From: Fasciola hepatica | Lineage: Eukaryota > Platyhelminthes > Trematoda > Plagiorchiida > Fasciolidae | Assembly (NCBI GenBank): GCA_948099385.1 | Contig: CANUEZ040000164.1 | Span: forward strand, 1,998,501 to 2,062,500 | Direction: 5' to 3' | Length of the DNA stretch: 64,000 nt | Position numbers and translations under genes: made by a program | Part shown: piece by piece, positions 11,973-23,635 of the stretch | Layout of the letters: each line of letters begins with the position of its first letter | Position numbering within the stretch: position 1 is the first letter of the stretch | The notes under the pieces: model-generated | Databases searched by the model: none | What the model was told of the DNA's origin: nothing | What the model saw: the letters and a program-made list of their open reading frames with translations, nothing else

Positions 11973-12833
11973 TGGTATGCTACCAAATTTGAAGGTTCTT
12001 TCCTAGGTCAGCCTTCTCTGTCGGGCTTTTAGAATCGGTAAGTACTCACGTAACCATCGTTTCCAAAACTCCTCGGCCAGATGGTTTGCCTGTTTCCACT
12101 AGTGTAAGTACCTACCCCGGAATCTCACTGGGCCTCGAAGTGCAATATTTGACCTCATTGTCGACAAATCATCCTGATTAGGCGCTGGATGAGTGAAGTC
12201 GATGGAGGAGACAGTAGCCACGGGGCGGTTTTTTCAAGATTTTCTGCACCCCTGCCATCGCAGTGTTCTGTGGTGGTTGTTGTTCGAATAGAGAGGGCAG
12301 TATTCGTCTAGAAGACCTAACTAGGCGCTTTCAAGCTTCACCGCGGTGATCAGCCTGTAAGGGTTGAAGTTCTACCCCATGCCGCATGTCGCCTTTCCGT
12401 CTCGAGGTTCGTCCCTATTTATATTATGGCCCCGAAACAGCAATTCTCATTGGGCACCCGCGAGATTCGGCCCGTTGCCGGAGTGGATGTCCTACGGCAC
12501 ACCTCTTCTGTTTGCAAACCTTTGAGAGACTCGAAGGAAAGAGTCGTCTGTCATCGGGTGCGCGAATTCCAACTGTACTTCTCAAGATCCCGCGCAAGCC
12601 ATGCTACAACCGCATCTCTTTCCCGTTCTATACCAGTGTCAGACCCACTAAGGTCCGAAATAGTCAAGTCTGGTGCTGCTGAAAGGCCACCATCCCGGGG
12701 TTACCCCGCATTTCTGTGGTGAAGCCACAGCCTCCGGCAGCAGTACGCCTTCTAAATTGCGTACAAAGTCGAATAGCACGGTTCACGCTCGCTCTTCCTC
12801 TGAATATCCAAAACCACCTCTGGATGACGCTCG

Positions 12834-13220
12834 TCAAGTGACCTCCTCGGAACTTCCCTCTGTAGGGTGTGTGTATTGAATTATTAGGTCTGTCAAGGGA
12901 TGCACTGCTCGCAGCCTTATGAGGCGTTTTTCTTCGAAGCTTAGGTAAGAGTTCGTCAGTCTACCACCTACTCTTTGAGGTCCTTTGTGAAGTTCCGAAT
13001 TTAAGGTTCTTAAACTGTGCTGCAAGATCAGTTTCCGTTCGTAGTTTGACCCGGGCTTTCCGGGATTGTGAACCTCTTGGGCGAGCCTCTTCACTCGTGC
13101 CATTTTGAGGAGATCATATTCTGCAGACCGCAACCTTTCAGTAGTTTCTGTAACCACAAGTGCCCTGATGAACGGGCGGAGATCCTTCATGACCAGCAAA
13201 TGCCTCCCAAACCTGGTCAA
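12834..13220 (-). pseudogene. BEL/Pao integrase N-terminal region
   Basis: A 128-codon open frame. Residues about 82-112 read VGGRLTNSYLSFEEKRLI and then HPLTDLIIQYTH, matching the GGRLxNxxLxxxxKHPIILPxxHxLTxLIIxxxH segment that precedes the BEL/Pao integrase core. Residues 1-80 correspond to the linker after RNase H. Downstream the reading continues in another frame (FWIFRGRASVNRAIR near 12,760), so at least one frameshift separates this part from the catalytic core. Confidence 0.85.
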
Positions 13221-13689
13221 ACATACAAGCGAGAGGAGCCCTTTTGTCCAAGTGCAGAATCAGGTCAACCGCCACAGAAACGATGCTGGTTCGGAGAGAC
13301 TACTGTCTTTATAGCGCTTTTGGTTTCCTTTTCCGATCCAAAGGGTGTTTGCAGTTTGTAAAGGGGTCAGTCCCGTCCTGGCGGGCACAAACGTTCGAGC
13401 CCCCCAGTCCAAGTATCTAGCTGCCGGAAGTTGATCGCACCTCTGAACTTAAGTCCGCTGGGTTGTCGGCGAACCCGACATGCCACCAGCGGCCTACGGT
13501 GGTTTCATCGTAGATAAGGGTGAGCCAGTTGGCCACGAACTTGGTGAAGCGGCCCTTGAAGTTATTTCTGTAGTATGGCGCAATCGTTTTAACTACCGGT
13601 GTTGGAAAATCCCCCAAAAATGTTGCAGCTCTTTGTTTCCTTAACATCACTCGCTTATTTACTCTATTGATTTGTTTTATGCGTCGTAT

Positions 13690-13830
13690 GTTTTTACGAA
13701 CCAAAGTTCATTCGTTCGAGCCCAGCGCACTGCTCTGTCATACCCTTGTTCTGGACCTGCGTGACGCAAGTTCTTCTTTCCCACACGCCGCAATTCGGTT
13801 CTCGCTTTTTGAGACGCGCCCAGTACAATA
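13690..13830 (+). repeat. Nested LTR fragment, opposite orientation
   Basis: Reverse complement matches 50,370-50,480: TCAAAAAGCGAGAACCGA, GCGTCA.GCAGGTCCAGAAC and ATGACAGAGCA occur in the same order. It interrupts the minus-strand BEL relic between its RT entry block and its RNase H tail, in the opposite orientation to that element. It is therefore a later insertion or rearrangement, now reduced to about 140 bp. Confidence 0.6.
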
Positions 13831-14060
13831 TCTTTTAGCCGATTCTACAGGCAGAATTCGCCTTTTTCACGCGGTCAAGGATTTTCTTGCATTTCATCGC
13901 ATCTGAGTATCTCTTCCAAAAGTGGTTGTTGCCCCGAAACCTCTCCTCCAACAGCAGTAATCTGCGAAGAACGTAGTCCCTGTTGTCCACGAGAAGATTT
14001 ATTCTGATGGCGAGCTTCCAAGGGTCATTAACCGTTTCATATGCTCTGTCTTTTGGCAAG

Positions 14061-15345
14061 GTAGCTGAAGTGCCTGAACTAGTTATCTTTGTGCTCTCGG
14101 ATCCAGGCTTAGTTGACGTGTAGTGATGGCTTCAGCCGTGGTCAGAGACCGCATTCGTACTGCCCTCTATCGGTTTGGAAGGAAGGATACACAACACTTA
14201 ATGAGTCATCCGGGCGGATCTCGTGACCAAAATGGACTAGATGATTGAGAACAAATCTTTTGATTTTACCCATTTTCCCGTGACTCAGTCACTGTGAATG
14301 ATGCCCTTTGATGCCTTGAGGCGGGAGGTCCGCCGTTCGACCTGCGCTGGATGTCCCTCTTCAGGGCCCAAAGGAAAAGGCAATCATGAATGAGGCCAGC
14401 CTGGGTAACCGATACTGAAATTACTTTGGAATTGTCGGTGAGGGACAGGAATCCTCTTCGGTTTTCAGACTGCCAGCGTTCAGTTCACAATTGCTCTAAA
14501 TGACTTCATCAGCAGTTCTACGGACGTACTTCCCCTGGGTGGCACTTTCAAGTAAAGTTCCCCTTTCGAGAAGCAAACTAGTCGCACTGCATAGATAGTC
14601 GGTTCCGCTTTCTCCAACATAAACGTTTCAGGATACCCGTCCTTTTGCGCCACTCGTTCGGAGTTCCAGGCTGTCTATTAGAGCATCATGCAAGCGTATG
14701 CTATAGGCCCTGAAGGCCAGGCATAGAACCTGGATCCCCTTGAAGCTTTATGACACGAAAGCGTGAAAAAGTTTGCATCGGCCGCTCCACGTCTCTTTTT
14801 GTTAGGCTCGTCGCTTGATGGTTGGATCTTTTGTTATTTGTTGGTCATTATATTGAAGACACTGGTTTGTTTTCACTTCTGTTCCCGTCGCGAAATCAAG
14901 TGAGTTATAAATAACAGTGGTTCTTCTGGAATATCTGAAGCACTACTACTTCCGTCCTCTTAGGGAGACAGTACGCTTTCCACCGGAGAAAGTTCCTTGC
15001 GATAGATTACTGAAGACAGAATTGGGAAGCTGATACATGAACAGAACACCGGCCTGAGCAACTACTGTCTAGCATCAAGCTTGGTGACTTTGTCATCCAA
15101 ACACCAACAAAACTCTTCCAATTCATGAGGGGACAGATCTCCACCCTCGGGGTAGGTGATACACTGTCAAGCGCGATCTGGATACAAGCTCTTCACTATA
15201 ACCTCCAGGCAAACCGAGCCCCCCCTGGGAAAGAAATCAGCATTAGATGGATTGGTGGAGGCCCCCGATAGACCACAGGCCCGAGCCTTACTCTCTCCTT
15301 TGCACTACTAAAGACCCTAGCACGGACCACGTTAACTACACGGAG
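14061..15345. other. No certain gene; possible decayed BEL gag/protease
   Basis: By position this could hold the gag and protease of the minus-strand BEL relic, but I could not find a convincing Gag block, zinc knuckle or protease motif. Only short ORFs are present. Confidence 0.35.
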
Positions 15346-15349
15346 AGTT

Positions 15350-16480
15350 CAGCCAAGCGAGTGGAGTTACCTTCCTCCCAGTTTAATGCATTGTGCGCAT
15401 GGCGAACATATCCCGGTTCTCTCAGAACAAACAGCCTACAACCTTCACATGAAGGCGCAGGCAACGTCTCTGTAGGGCCATTTGGCCCACAGTCGATCAT
15501 ATTCCATAACTGACAGAACACCCGCATTGAGCACCGGAACACAGGCTAGCACTATCCAACTTCACTCTACAGACCACCACAATCGGTTGAACATCGAGTT
15601 AATCAAAGCTAATAAGACTACTATCAGGATGTGCGGCAGGCCTCCACCAACACCAAAAATCTTTTACTACAGTAGACAACAACAGGGATTAGTCATTGAT
15701 AGCTTTCCCCACTCGGTCACTGGAGTCGGCTTTCTTCGACTTTTTAACCCAGTGAATGATACTGCTAGCTTTCGTTTTGCGAATAAGACCACCGAAGCCT
15801 CACTTAGCGGCGAATCTTCGACGGAGCAATCGCCTTCTGCAGCTTTCGTCACTCAAGCCGCCACGGACCGCTGGAGACCGCTACCAGGGTCTCCTGTGTG
15901 AGCTTCCCGAACTGTTCCAACATACCAAAGTGCAATCAAAGTTTCCGGCCGGCTTACTGCACAGTACCTTCCCAGCCTGTCCACCGTTTCACAGCTTTGT
16001 CTAGAGCTTGACACCCGACAGACTCAAAGTGACCCAGGCCAAGCTTCAGCACACGACGTATCCCGGTACAACTAAACTAACGTCAGGTTCCACGGGCTAA
16101 ACCACAACATGCCGTGGAAGCCTCCTGTAATTTGGTGAACTCTTGGCAATGATGTGACAACAGACTAAGGAACCACGCCAAATCCCTGCCCAGTTTCACG
16201 TATCCAAGACACCACAACAAGCCCGGGCTTCAGCACGATTTCCAGTCGCACATACTTAGTTCCCGCGTGCAACCAAGTTGGCGCTAATCCTAGATACACT
16301 TCATAGTCAGCCGTAACCATTCCTTTTGGTCCATTTGGGTTTATCCGTATGACTCTCGGTCTTCGTAGTGCGGTAAAAGGTTTCAATAGTTTCACAGACC
16401 CGGTTTATCAGGGCTCAGATAGAGCTTACTCCTTCTTGGACAATACCGGAGCTGCGTATCTCTCTCCACTGCGGTCGAGA
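15350..16480 (+). mobile_element. Degenerate Ty3/gypsy relic (CsRn1-like), plus strand
   Basis: Plus-strand fossil recognised by the order zinc knuckle, protease, RT. Near 15,385-15,450 a decayed Gag zinc box can be aligned. In the ORF 15,482-15,901, SRSYSITDRT and LIKANKTTIRMCG match the protease segment (SRLLFVTDRxS ... AANxTTIRTYG), and GVGFLRLFNPVND matches ILGxDFLRHFxLLVD. RT motif AVTIPFGPFGFIRMTLGL lies at 16,310-16,363 in the same frame (frame 2), followed by a decayed YxDD region. Stops interrupt it and the catalytic aspartates are lost. It is clearly older than the Ty3 element at 33.7-39.4 kb. Confidence 0.75.
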
Positions 16481-17049
16481 TGCAAGCCTGGAAGAATGAT
16501 CAGTTTGTAAGATAACAGTGAACGAGTTAAGGTGTTTTCAAGTTTGCTTTGGAGAAGCCACAAATGTCTGTATCCGCTTGATTAGAACAAACGGAGTTTG
16601 GATGGAGTAAGATAAAATACACCTGTGCGGTAAACATAAGTTTCTTTCGAATTCGGCATGGACAGTATTAGGGAAATCTCCCCTCGCAAACACCCTGAAA
16701 AGAAGGAGTCAATGTCTCTAGGAATGAAACAGCCAATTATCGGCGCAGAAATAACCGCACTCATTATATAAAACAGTCAAGGAATTCAGAAAATCGAAGA
16801 CAAAACAGTCGTATATTGTCATATTTTGAGGAGGAAAGCCTGAGATGTTGGAAAGCCCGCTGCGCAAAAACGGAAAATATAAGTCCGTTGGTGTGAGTGA
16901 CATTGGAAGTCGCATATTATTTGACTGAATGGCCACGAATGGATAGTGTACTATTTGTTGGCCCAACCATTGACGACCACAACGTATATCTGGGAGAAAA
17001 TTTCCAGCATCTTCCTCAACATACGACAACTATCCACACTGAGACTTTT

Positions 17050-17600
17050 CATCTTTTCGGCGTTCAAAGTAACATTCGATTTATTAAGCTACGGCGGTTT
17101 TTAGGAAGACCGCGTACACTGGGTGTATATGTTTCATTTCCCTCCTCCCGGTGCCTCTTAAAATCATGCATTACTGCATTTCTCAGTAGATTCAGAGCTA
17201 CGGCTGCAGACAAACTTGTCCATAGCCTCATGCAGTCTCCCGATCTAGCCCACAGATAGGGATAAACCCCAACAGTTTACAATCCTCGAGGATAGTTGCA
17301 CCTAAATAAGGCGCTAGATAACTTAGTGCGGCGGACGCGATATCAGATAATGATACTAGTGTGACCTGGTGGACGCCATCCGGCCTCGCTGCTTTGTGGA
17401 CTTCTAAATTTCTCTAGGAATTGCCGATGTGCATTGTGCCACCAGTCACATATCCGTCCTACCAGGAGTCCTCCCCGGGGTTGGCCATTCTCTCTCTGTC
17501 TAATTATTTCCCTTCTAACTCCGTCCTTATTCTTCAGTGACGAAAAGTACCTGCCGACCCCCTTCCCGTGTCAAGCATCCAACTGGTACCCCAAAAGCGG
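17050..17600 (-). mobile_element. Degenerate LINE, CR1-like RT N-terminal part
   Basis: Minus-strand relic. HKAARPDGVHQVTLVSLSDI near 17,410-17,340 is the RT entry motif (KAAGPDGVHPxxL). ETA.GYGQVCLQP corresponds to DAxNYRPVSLTS. LLRNAVMHDFKRH and then LPKNRRSLINRMLL near 17,190-17,070 correspond to the HGFxKNRSCxTNLLL block. Upstream, a stretch reading SLKNKDGVRREI near 17,530 resembles the linker before RT, and the ORF 18,448-18,146 may belong to the same element but has no motif. Frames change and stops occur. Confidence 0.75.
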
Positions 17601-19515
17601 ACTTTGAATGCATTCAGTGGCAGTAAATGTTTAGACATTTTTGGCGTCCCTAAAGAGTATCAGTTTTGCAGTCTGCTGGGCAAAAGAAAGGTAGTGAAAT
17701 GGCGATCTCACTATCTCGTCTGATGGAGACGACGTAAATAACCAGACCTCAGTCAGCTGTCCATTATCCAGACGACTAGTGACACCAACAATAGAAAAAT
17801 GGAGTTTGGTCAGGCTCGATCTTCATGCCACAGCCCCTTCCTCCATATTACACAGTAGGTCATTGCGGACGAGGTGCTTAAGAACCATTTTCCCAGTTAT
17901 GCGCTCAAGGCGCACCCACAGCACTGAAGTTACACCAAACCGTTGGGAGACTTTTGCTCAATTCGGGGGCCAATCTCCCGTGCTTTTACTGTCAATGTCT
18001 CCATAGAGTCTTTTGACTCATCTCTCTTCTTTGTTGCTGTCTCATAAGGCAGCTTTGCAGAGCCTATATGACCTCAGAAAGAAGCCAGACGGTGGCCTTA
18101 ACCCATATGACCCCGCGGCACTGCCCGTTCTCAGAAACAGCTGTTCTAAGCAGAATTTCTCCGTTGCCTACCCCTTTTCCTGGTATTGTATGCACTTTGT
18201 ATAGTCCACCCTCTTGTTAGTAGCCTGCTAGTCGGTCCATGACCTTTAGCAATTTCCTCGGTGTCGCCGTTGTCCGTCGGGCCTGATGCTAAATGCTCCG
18301 TAGCTACCTGGAAAATTGCGGCATTTTCCATTGTATACTTTTGGGATTGCAAAAAGGCTTCAGAGGAAGCTTTCGACAAGTTGTTTGTGCATGCGTAATT
18401 CAAAACTCGCTCCCGCTTGCCAAATCTGGTCTCAAAATTTACCATCAAGAATGCTGTACGGGAAACGAATCGAATAAATCAAAAGATGAAAGGCTGGATC
18501 CAGCGTCTATAAGATAGACCAGGAGTAACATGATCGTAATTGATAAATCAACCTGGTTGCATAGCTTCCCAGGCGACCATGAATAACCTGAAGCGAATGA
18601 ATGCTCCACAGATGCCCCACTAGGTAACCGAAATCGACATGATCAACCCCAAACCGGAGCAATTGAAGGCGAACCTGACAAACAGACAAATGAAAGGAGA
18701 GCATCGGAGTAAAATAGTACAATTTGTATTTGCACAGCTTTCGCTGTACCCTATCAGGTGCATGCTTCACATGACATTATTTTTCATAGTGGAGAAACAA
18801 TAGCTTGCGACAGATCCACAGATGAAACTAGACTAAATGACAAGGTGGTGCTCAGGTCGGCTGGAGATACATTGATAAAATGTTTGTCATTTACAACGTG
18901 AGGAAGAACTGAAACAAACTACTTTTATATTCGGTGCATTACATCTGAGCGTACATTTAACCTTGGCGAGTGAAAGTGACGACAAGTTCGCATCCCTCAA
19001 CACGGCGGTAGCCAGGCCTACACAAGGTATTGTACATCTGTAAGATGGATTTTGCTTCCTGGCCACCGAGCCTTCGAAGGAAATAGAATTAGTCGCGTTG
19101 GAATTTGCCTCAAATACGCTAATCTTAAACTCTCGGCTTTCTTACTTCCTCGCGCGACTTGTCACGTTATAAGGAAGTTATTTGGCTGACCATCCTAGTA
19201 AATAGCCCGTTGTTACAAAGCGATTGACTCTATCAGCCTCCGGTTCCTTTCTGAACCGACCTCCTTCCCCTCGATTATAATTTTAGGTATTCCGCGTAAA
19301 CCCCACCGGGACACAAGCCAATCGCTGGTAAATTCAAGGTACTTGGCATCTGATAATTATTATACTCAGGGCCAAAACACCTAATGGACAATAGTTTCTG
19401 CATCAAAAAGGGGCCTCTGGACCAAACAAGTAAATTCTGGTGGCAGCTGAAATATTTTACTGGACTAAGATAGCATCTGTGGGATATGAGATATGACTGC
19501 TTAAACTACGGACTG
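17601..19515. other. No recognisable gene
   Basis: Minus ORFs 18,448-18,146 and 18,770-18,507 are open for 100 and 87 codons but carry no motif I can name. The first may be the N-terminal part of the LINE below it. The rest looks like decayed intergenic sequence. Confidence 0.35.
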
Positions 19516-19868
19516 AAAGCAAATTCCCGCAAATTGAGCAGCGCATAGCTGATTCAAGCGAATCCGAAAGCAAGAACAAGATTGATTCGTAGTTTATACG
19601 GTACTAAATTGAAATTTACAAAAGGTACTAACATGTAAAATCCTCAGGTATGCGGCCAATTAGACTCCACGGTAAAACCCAAAGGTTCCAGGCCCCGTGG
19701 CTCAAGCACGGCAGTCAAAAACGGTTCAAGACCAAATTCGAATGTCTCACATGAAAACAAACGTGAAAACGTGTGGTGAATGGACGTGCTTTTCAAAATA
19801 ACGTCAACCATAGTCAAATTAACAAAGCATTTAGAATATCTGGAAGGATTTTCAATATTTTTCTCACA
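19516..19868 (-). repeat. 3' LTR of BEL relic
   Basis: Positions 19,528-19,852 are identical to 23,293-23,617 except for three transitions (at 19,570, 19,679 and 19,837). The outer end, read on the minus strand, starts TGTGAGAAAAATATTG. Outside the 325-bp core the two copies differ strongly within about 20 bp on both sides. Confidence 0.75.
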
Positions 19869-20833
19869 CCGCCGGCCCAAATCCTTCCGCGAAAATAGTT
19901 GTCTGAGGATCATGATGGGGTTATGATTCTCACCTCATCTACCTATAATTTATTGCCAGTGCCTGTGGTTACTAACTTTTTGTGTTAGCTGCGCATAAAA
20001 CAGGTTTCCATTTTAGTTATCATTTGCACAATCTATAAGGAATCAATTCCAAATCCCGCTGGACAACTTGAGGGTAGAGTTTTCATCAGAAGACCTACAC
20101 ACACAGTAAGACGCACGATCAAACTAAAGGCATTCCAGAGTAAAACGTCTCGTTGCACGAGCTTAGCCTGCGTTCCGCAAGCAGGTGACTATTGTAGCAA
20201 CTGGCTAAACCAAGTTTGTTTACACATTTTCTCGCGGAAGTTGAACGTAGATGCATAGCTCAAGTAACAATATGGCATCACGTAAAACTGAAAGGTCAGT
20301 AAACAGTGGAATTACAAAAAATTATCACACCAAATTTTCTGAAAGAGCTGGAAATTTATTTCTGAATATAAAAAAGTTTCGGAAACAGGTGTACGACGAG
20401 CAGTATAGAAACACACATGAACACGGAAATTGATCGAATACTGACACCTATCAGAGTATTGCAGTTTCTCTGTGTGCAGAATATTTGGCAAACAGCACTG
20501 TATAAAATGCGAATAAATGTTCTTCTTCGAAGGCAGGAATAGTTCCACATTATGATTTCAGCTAATTAGCCTTATCTAAACTGTTTTGGTGAAATCTTGG
20601 TGAGTTTTTCCTTCCTGCTTTTGTTCAAACTGGATAAAACCAGAACTCAGTACATTTTGCAACTGTTCAGGGAAAATTGCCCCAGTTGAATAGTCGTAGA
20701 GCATGAAATGGGACGAAATGCTGAAAAACTCGGCGCGAGGCGGTCTGCAAACTATTTTGTCCTTTGAATGTAGTTTTGAGCTCGAACCAACAACATATTC
20801 TTCGCTGTTTCCTGCTGGAAGCGGGTTAAATCT

Positions 20834-21148
20834 CTAAAGCCCCGAGTATGTCATTCGTTTCCTTTGTTTCCTTTCATGTAACACAACTGTAGGATCTGTC
20901 CAATATGCAGCGATCAGTTCGATGGTGGTACAGTTCTCTTTTAGCATTGTTGCTACCTTACAACCCGATAACAATGCACTCATTTTCAGTTTATTTATAA
21001 ATGCGGACTTCAGCTCAGTTATTTTTGTTTTGGCAAAGGGTACTTTGTTTAGCCGCCGGCCTTGCAGTTCCACCCAGGTACCGTACACTGCCACTAGGTC
21101 AGCTGATTCTAAGCCGCTTTGCGTGGCGTGCTGGTTTTCAACTTTCAA
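20834..21148 (-). pseudogene. BEL/Pao RNase H fragment
   Basis: A 104-codon open frame with ELIAAYWTDPTVVLHERKQR, which aligns with the family's YWTDSTVVLRYIxNExxR RNase H motif (catalytic aspartate present, S to P next to it). KVPFAKTKIT upstream corresponds to the AKTRVxP segment of BEL/Pao RNase H. N- and C-terminal neighbours are lost. Confidence 0.65.
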
Positions 21149-21916
21149 CTGGGCTACCCAAAAATGTCCTTTTGAGATATTTCAAAATCATCCGGGCAAA
21201 TTCCCCATTTCTTGGTTAGTGGTTTGGCGGTGGTGGCTTGGATAGAGCAACTTCGTGCTGCCTATCGTGAAGTTCTCTCTTTGAATTCACCTCTGAAAGC
21301 ACCCAATGACGTTCTTTTGAATGAACTAAACTTTCCTAAGATAGATCTTTCGATTTGATATCAAAAAGTTGGTCGCGTTCTACATAGGCACTTCTCTCAG
21401 CAACCGCTAAGCAATTTTCTGGTGCCGATTGTTAAACTTCTTTTGTTAGGGGTCCGAGAAGTGTCCAGCCGGGTATCATTCGCTTGGAGAGTGATTCCTT
21501 CCTATTGCCTATTATCTGTTCAAGCACCAAAGGGGCGTATGGTAAATTGCATCCAGTCAGTATATCGACGTGGGACAAGACATTTCCTCGAGCAATGTTC
21601 TTGCAATGAAACCACCCCTTGGCTATTGATCTAATAGAGTCGACTGTCTCATTGGACAGATACCTATGGCAAAGACTTCCGGAATTTCCACGGTCGCCTG
21701 ATCTGTTAAAGATGTTAAATAGAGAGTCAGCCTCATAAAATTGCTAACATGGCTCTCTGCTCTCGTGCTGGTAGTGGGGGAGGGAGGGGGCTGGCCGACT
21801 GGTCCACAGCTTTATACATGCTCGCGCGTAATCAAAGAAGCATCCGACTCCATATCCAAAGGTGCTCTGACCCTCCTCAACCCTTTAGGCGTCCCGAAGC
21901 CGACAGGTTCGACACC

Positions 21917-22920
21917 TTATGCTGCCGGTTTAGAATTATCCTGCTTCGTTGAACAGGCAACCCTGAGTTCATCCGGCTGAGTAGGCTTATTGTTTAGAGG
22001 GCCATGTAGTACCGGGTGATGGTTACCCGCGCATCCTCGCTGGTCACATTTCAATCTAAAGCGGCATCCGTAGGCGCGATGTGAGTTGTTTAGGGATATA
22101 TCCTTTTCACTGCTGACCGACGATCGGGTACATTCTTCCCATGAAAGGTCAGACAATCTGGTGACCGATGGATTGAGTTGCATAGCTAGCATTCAGTTGA
22201 ATTCTCGGGTTCTCGACTTATCTTGTGCATGTTAGCCAAAGACTGGATTCGGTCATAGTCAGTCCATACAATTTGTGCCGATGTTGGTTCCGTTCGCACC
22301 AGCCTGCATCTCTCGCGTGCGATTTGCCTAAATCGGCTGTTGGCATTAGAGGATTGACGACCTATGAACTCCGTCAAATCGTCGAAAGTGGATTCTCGCC
22401 CAAGCATATTTATTTTCTCAGCCCCCACTGCCCATCGGCTCTGTAAACCAATGGGTAGACATCGGACAATGCACACCTGTGTGTGCAAAGCATTTAGATC
22501 AGACTGATATTATAAATGCTCCAGTGCTATACAGCAATTCTGCATCTTTATCACCAAATTTGGCGGTAATTCAGCTTTGTCCTCAGTCCTTTTTGTCTCC
22601 GACAGAACACTTTCAATGAAGCTTCTAGCCGCCTTGAATGGCTGTCCAAGCAAGTCTTTCAGGATCCTGCTTGCCCTGAATTACCTTTTTGGTGGACTTA
22701 GCATCGCGTAGCCTTCGACAGCACTTTTGGCCTTCCCATGGAAGTAATGTATTAATTACAAAAACCTGTGCCCAGAATTTGCAACTTTGCACTCAGCAAA
22801 GTTTTCGAATCGCTCTATGAATATACAATACTGTTCGGGGTGCCCTTCGAAGGGGGATAGTCTCACTCTCGGCAGGTCGATTGCAAAACCTCGGTAGTTT
22901 CAGGCGGTCTCAAGGGTTTA
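21917..22920 (-). pseudogene. BEL/Pao Gag relic
   Basis: Gag read in several frames from 22.92 kb downward. LSPFEGHPEQYCIFIERFEN lies at about 22,867-22,802. ASRILKDLLGQPFKAARSF follows near 22,685-22,625. The ORF 22,488-22,186 contains TFDDLTEFIGRQSSNANSRF, and a decayed zinc knuckle CDQRGCAGNHHPVLHG is near 22,050-22,000. The LGQPFKxA block is also present in the plus-strand BEL fossil at 43.4 kb, so the two relics support each other. The typical role is capsid and nucleic-acid binding. This copy is dead. Confidence 0.85.
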
Positions 22921-23278
22921 TGTTTGTCGATCACAACGCCATTTCGATGTTCACATCGTAAACTGCATGGATCTTTTGCTGGATCGCTGAGATCACTTTC
23001 TTGTTTGGGAGGAGCTGTTTCCCCTCTTGCTAACCGCAGCCGGTTCTCTCATGCAGTCAATCTCATTTTATGGGTACCGATACCGCCAAACTCATCACAA
23101 TTAGAAATATATGACCTGGCACTAATCTAATTGGCAGACTTAGCATTTTCTAGAGAACCAACAACACCCGAACTATCCTGAGAGACGTGCCAATGTAATC
23201 CATGTTTTCTCATAAGGCCCTTGTTTCCTCGTCTAGAAATTCCCAACAAGCTTTCTTGTCCAGGTTTCACTTGAGTAC

Positions 23279-23635
23279 TGTAAGTCAATTCTCGCAAATT
23301 GAGCAGCGCATAGCTGATTCAAGCGAATCCGAAAACAAGAACAAGATTGATTCGTAGTTTATACGGTACTAAATTGAAATTTACAAAAGGTACTAACATG
23401 TAAAATCCTCAGGTATGCGGCCAATTAGACTCCACGGTAAAACTCAAAGGTTCCAGGCCCCGTGGCTCAAGCACGGCAGTCAAAAACGGTTCAAGACCAA
23501 ATTCGAATGTCTCACATGAAAACAAACGTGAAAACGTGTGGTGAATGGACGTGCTTTTCAAAATAACGTCAACCATAGTCAAATTAACAAAGCATTTAGA
23601 ACATCTGGAAGGATTTTTAGTATTTGTTCCTTTCA
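23279..23635 (-). repeat. 5' LTR of BEL relic
   Basis: Direct-repeat partner of 19,516-19,868; the core 23,293-23,617 differs from it at only three positions. The outer end, read on the minus strand, starts TGAAAGGAACAAATACT, similar to TGTAAAGAACAAATATT of the solo LTR at 6,658. Gag begins about 360 bp inside, as expected for a 5' LTR plus leader. Confidence 0.75.

Larger units (their letters stand above)
11775..14060 (-). mobile_element. BEL/Pao retrotransposon relic (pol part)
   Basis: Minus-strand pol fossil, read from high to low coordinates. An RT entry block lies at 14,059-13,835 (RLLLLEERFRGNNHFWKRYS). An RNase H tail lies near 13,560-13,420 (GFADNPADLSS, the family's NPAD motif). 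The N-terminal integrase region is at 13,220-12,834. A conserved QANHLAEEFWKRWLREYLP block is near 12,090-12,030, and the C-terminal BEL/Pao domain is at 11,972-11,775. The RT core (palm) is missing between 13.83 and 13.69 kb, where a foreign LTR fragment sits. Frames change repeatedly. The order and motif wording are diagnostic of BEL/Pao as opposed to Ty3. Confidence 0.85.
19516..23635 (-). mobile_element. BEL/Pao retrotransposon relic with both LTR copies
   Basis: The minus-strand element is bounded by direct repeats at 23,279-23,635 (5' LTR) and 19,516-19,868 (3' LTR). Inside, from high to low coordinates, come Gag (22.92-21.92 kb), a decayed protease (about 21.90-21.60 kb; SDASLI is what remains of the DxGSDxSLI site) and an RNase H-like block (21,148-20,834). 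Most of RT and all of integrase are missing or unreadable, because only about 1 kb separates RNase H from the 3' LTR. The coding part is full of stops, in sharp contrast to the almost identical LTR cores. Confidence 0.8.

Noticed and set aside
17070..17130. Plus-strand reading with KLRRFLG, like the segment after Ty3 RT
   Set aside because: The minus strand over the same bases gives several consecutive LINE RT motifs, which explain the sequence much better; the plus reading stops matching after seven residues.
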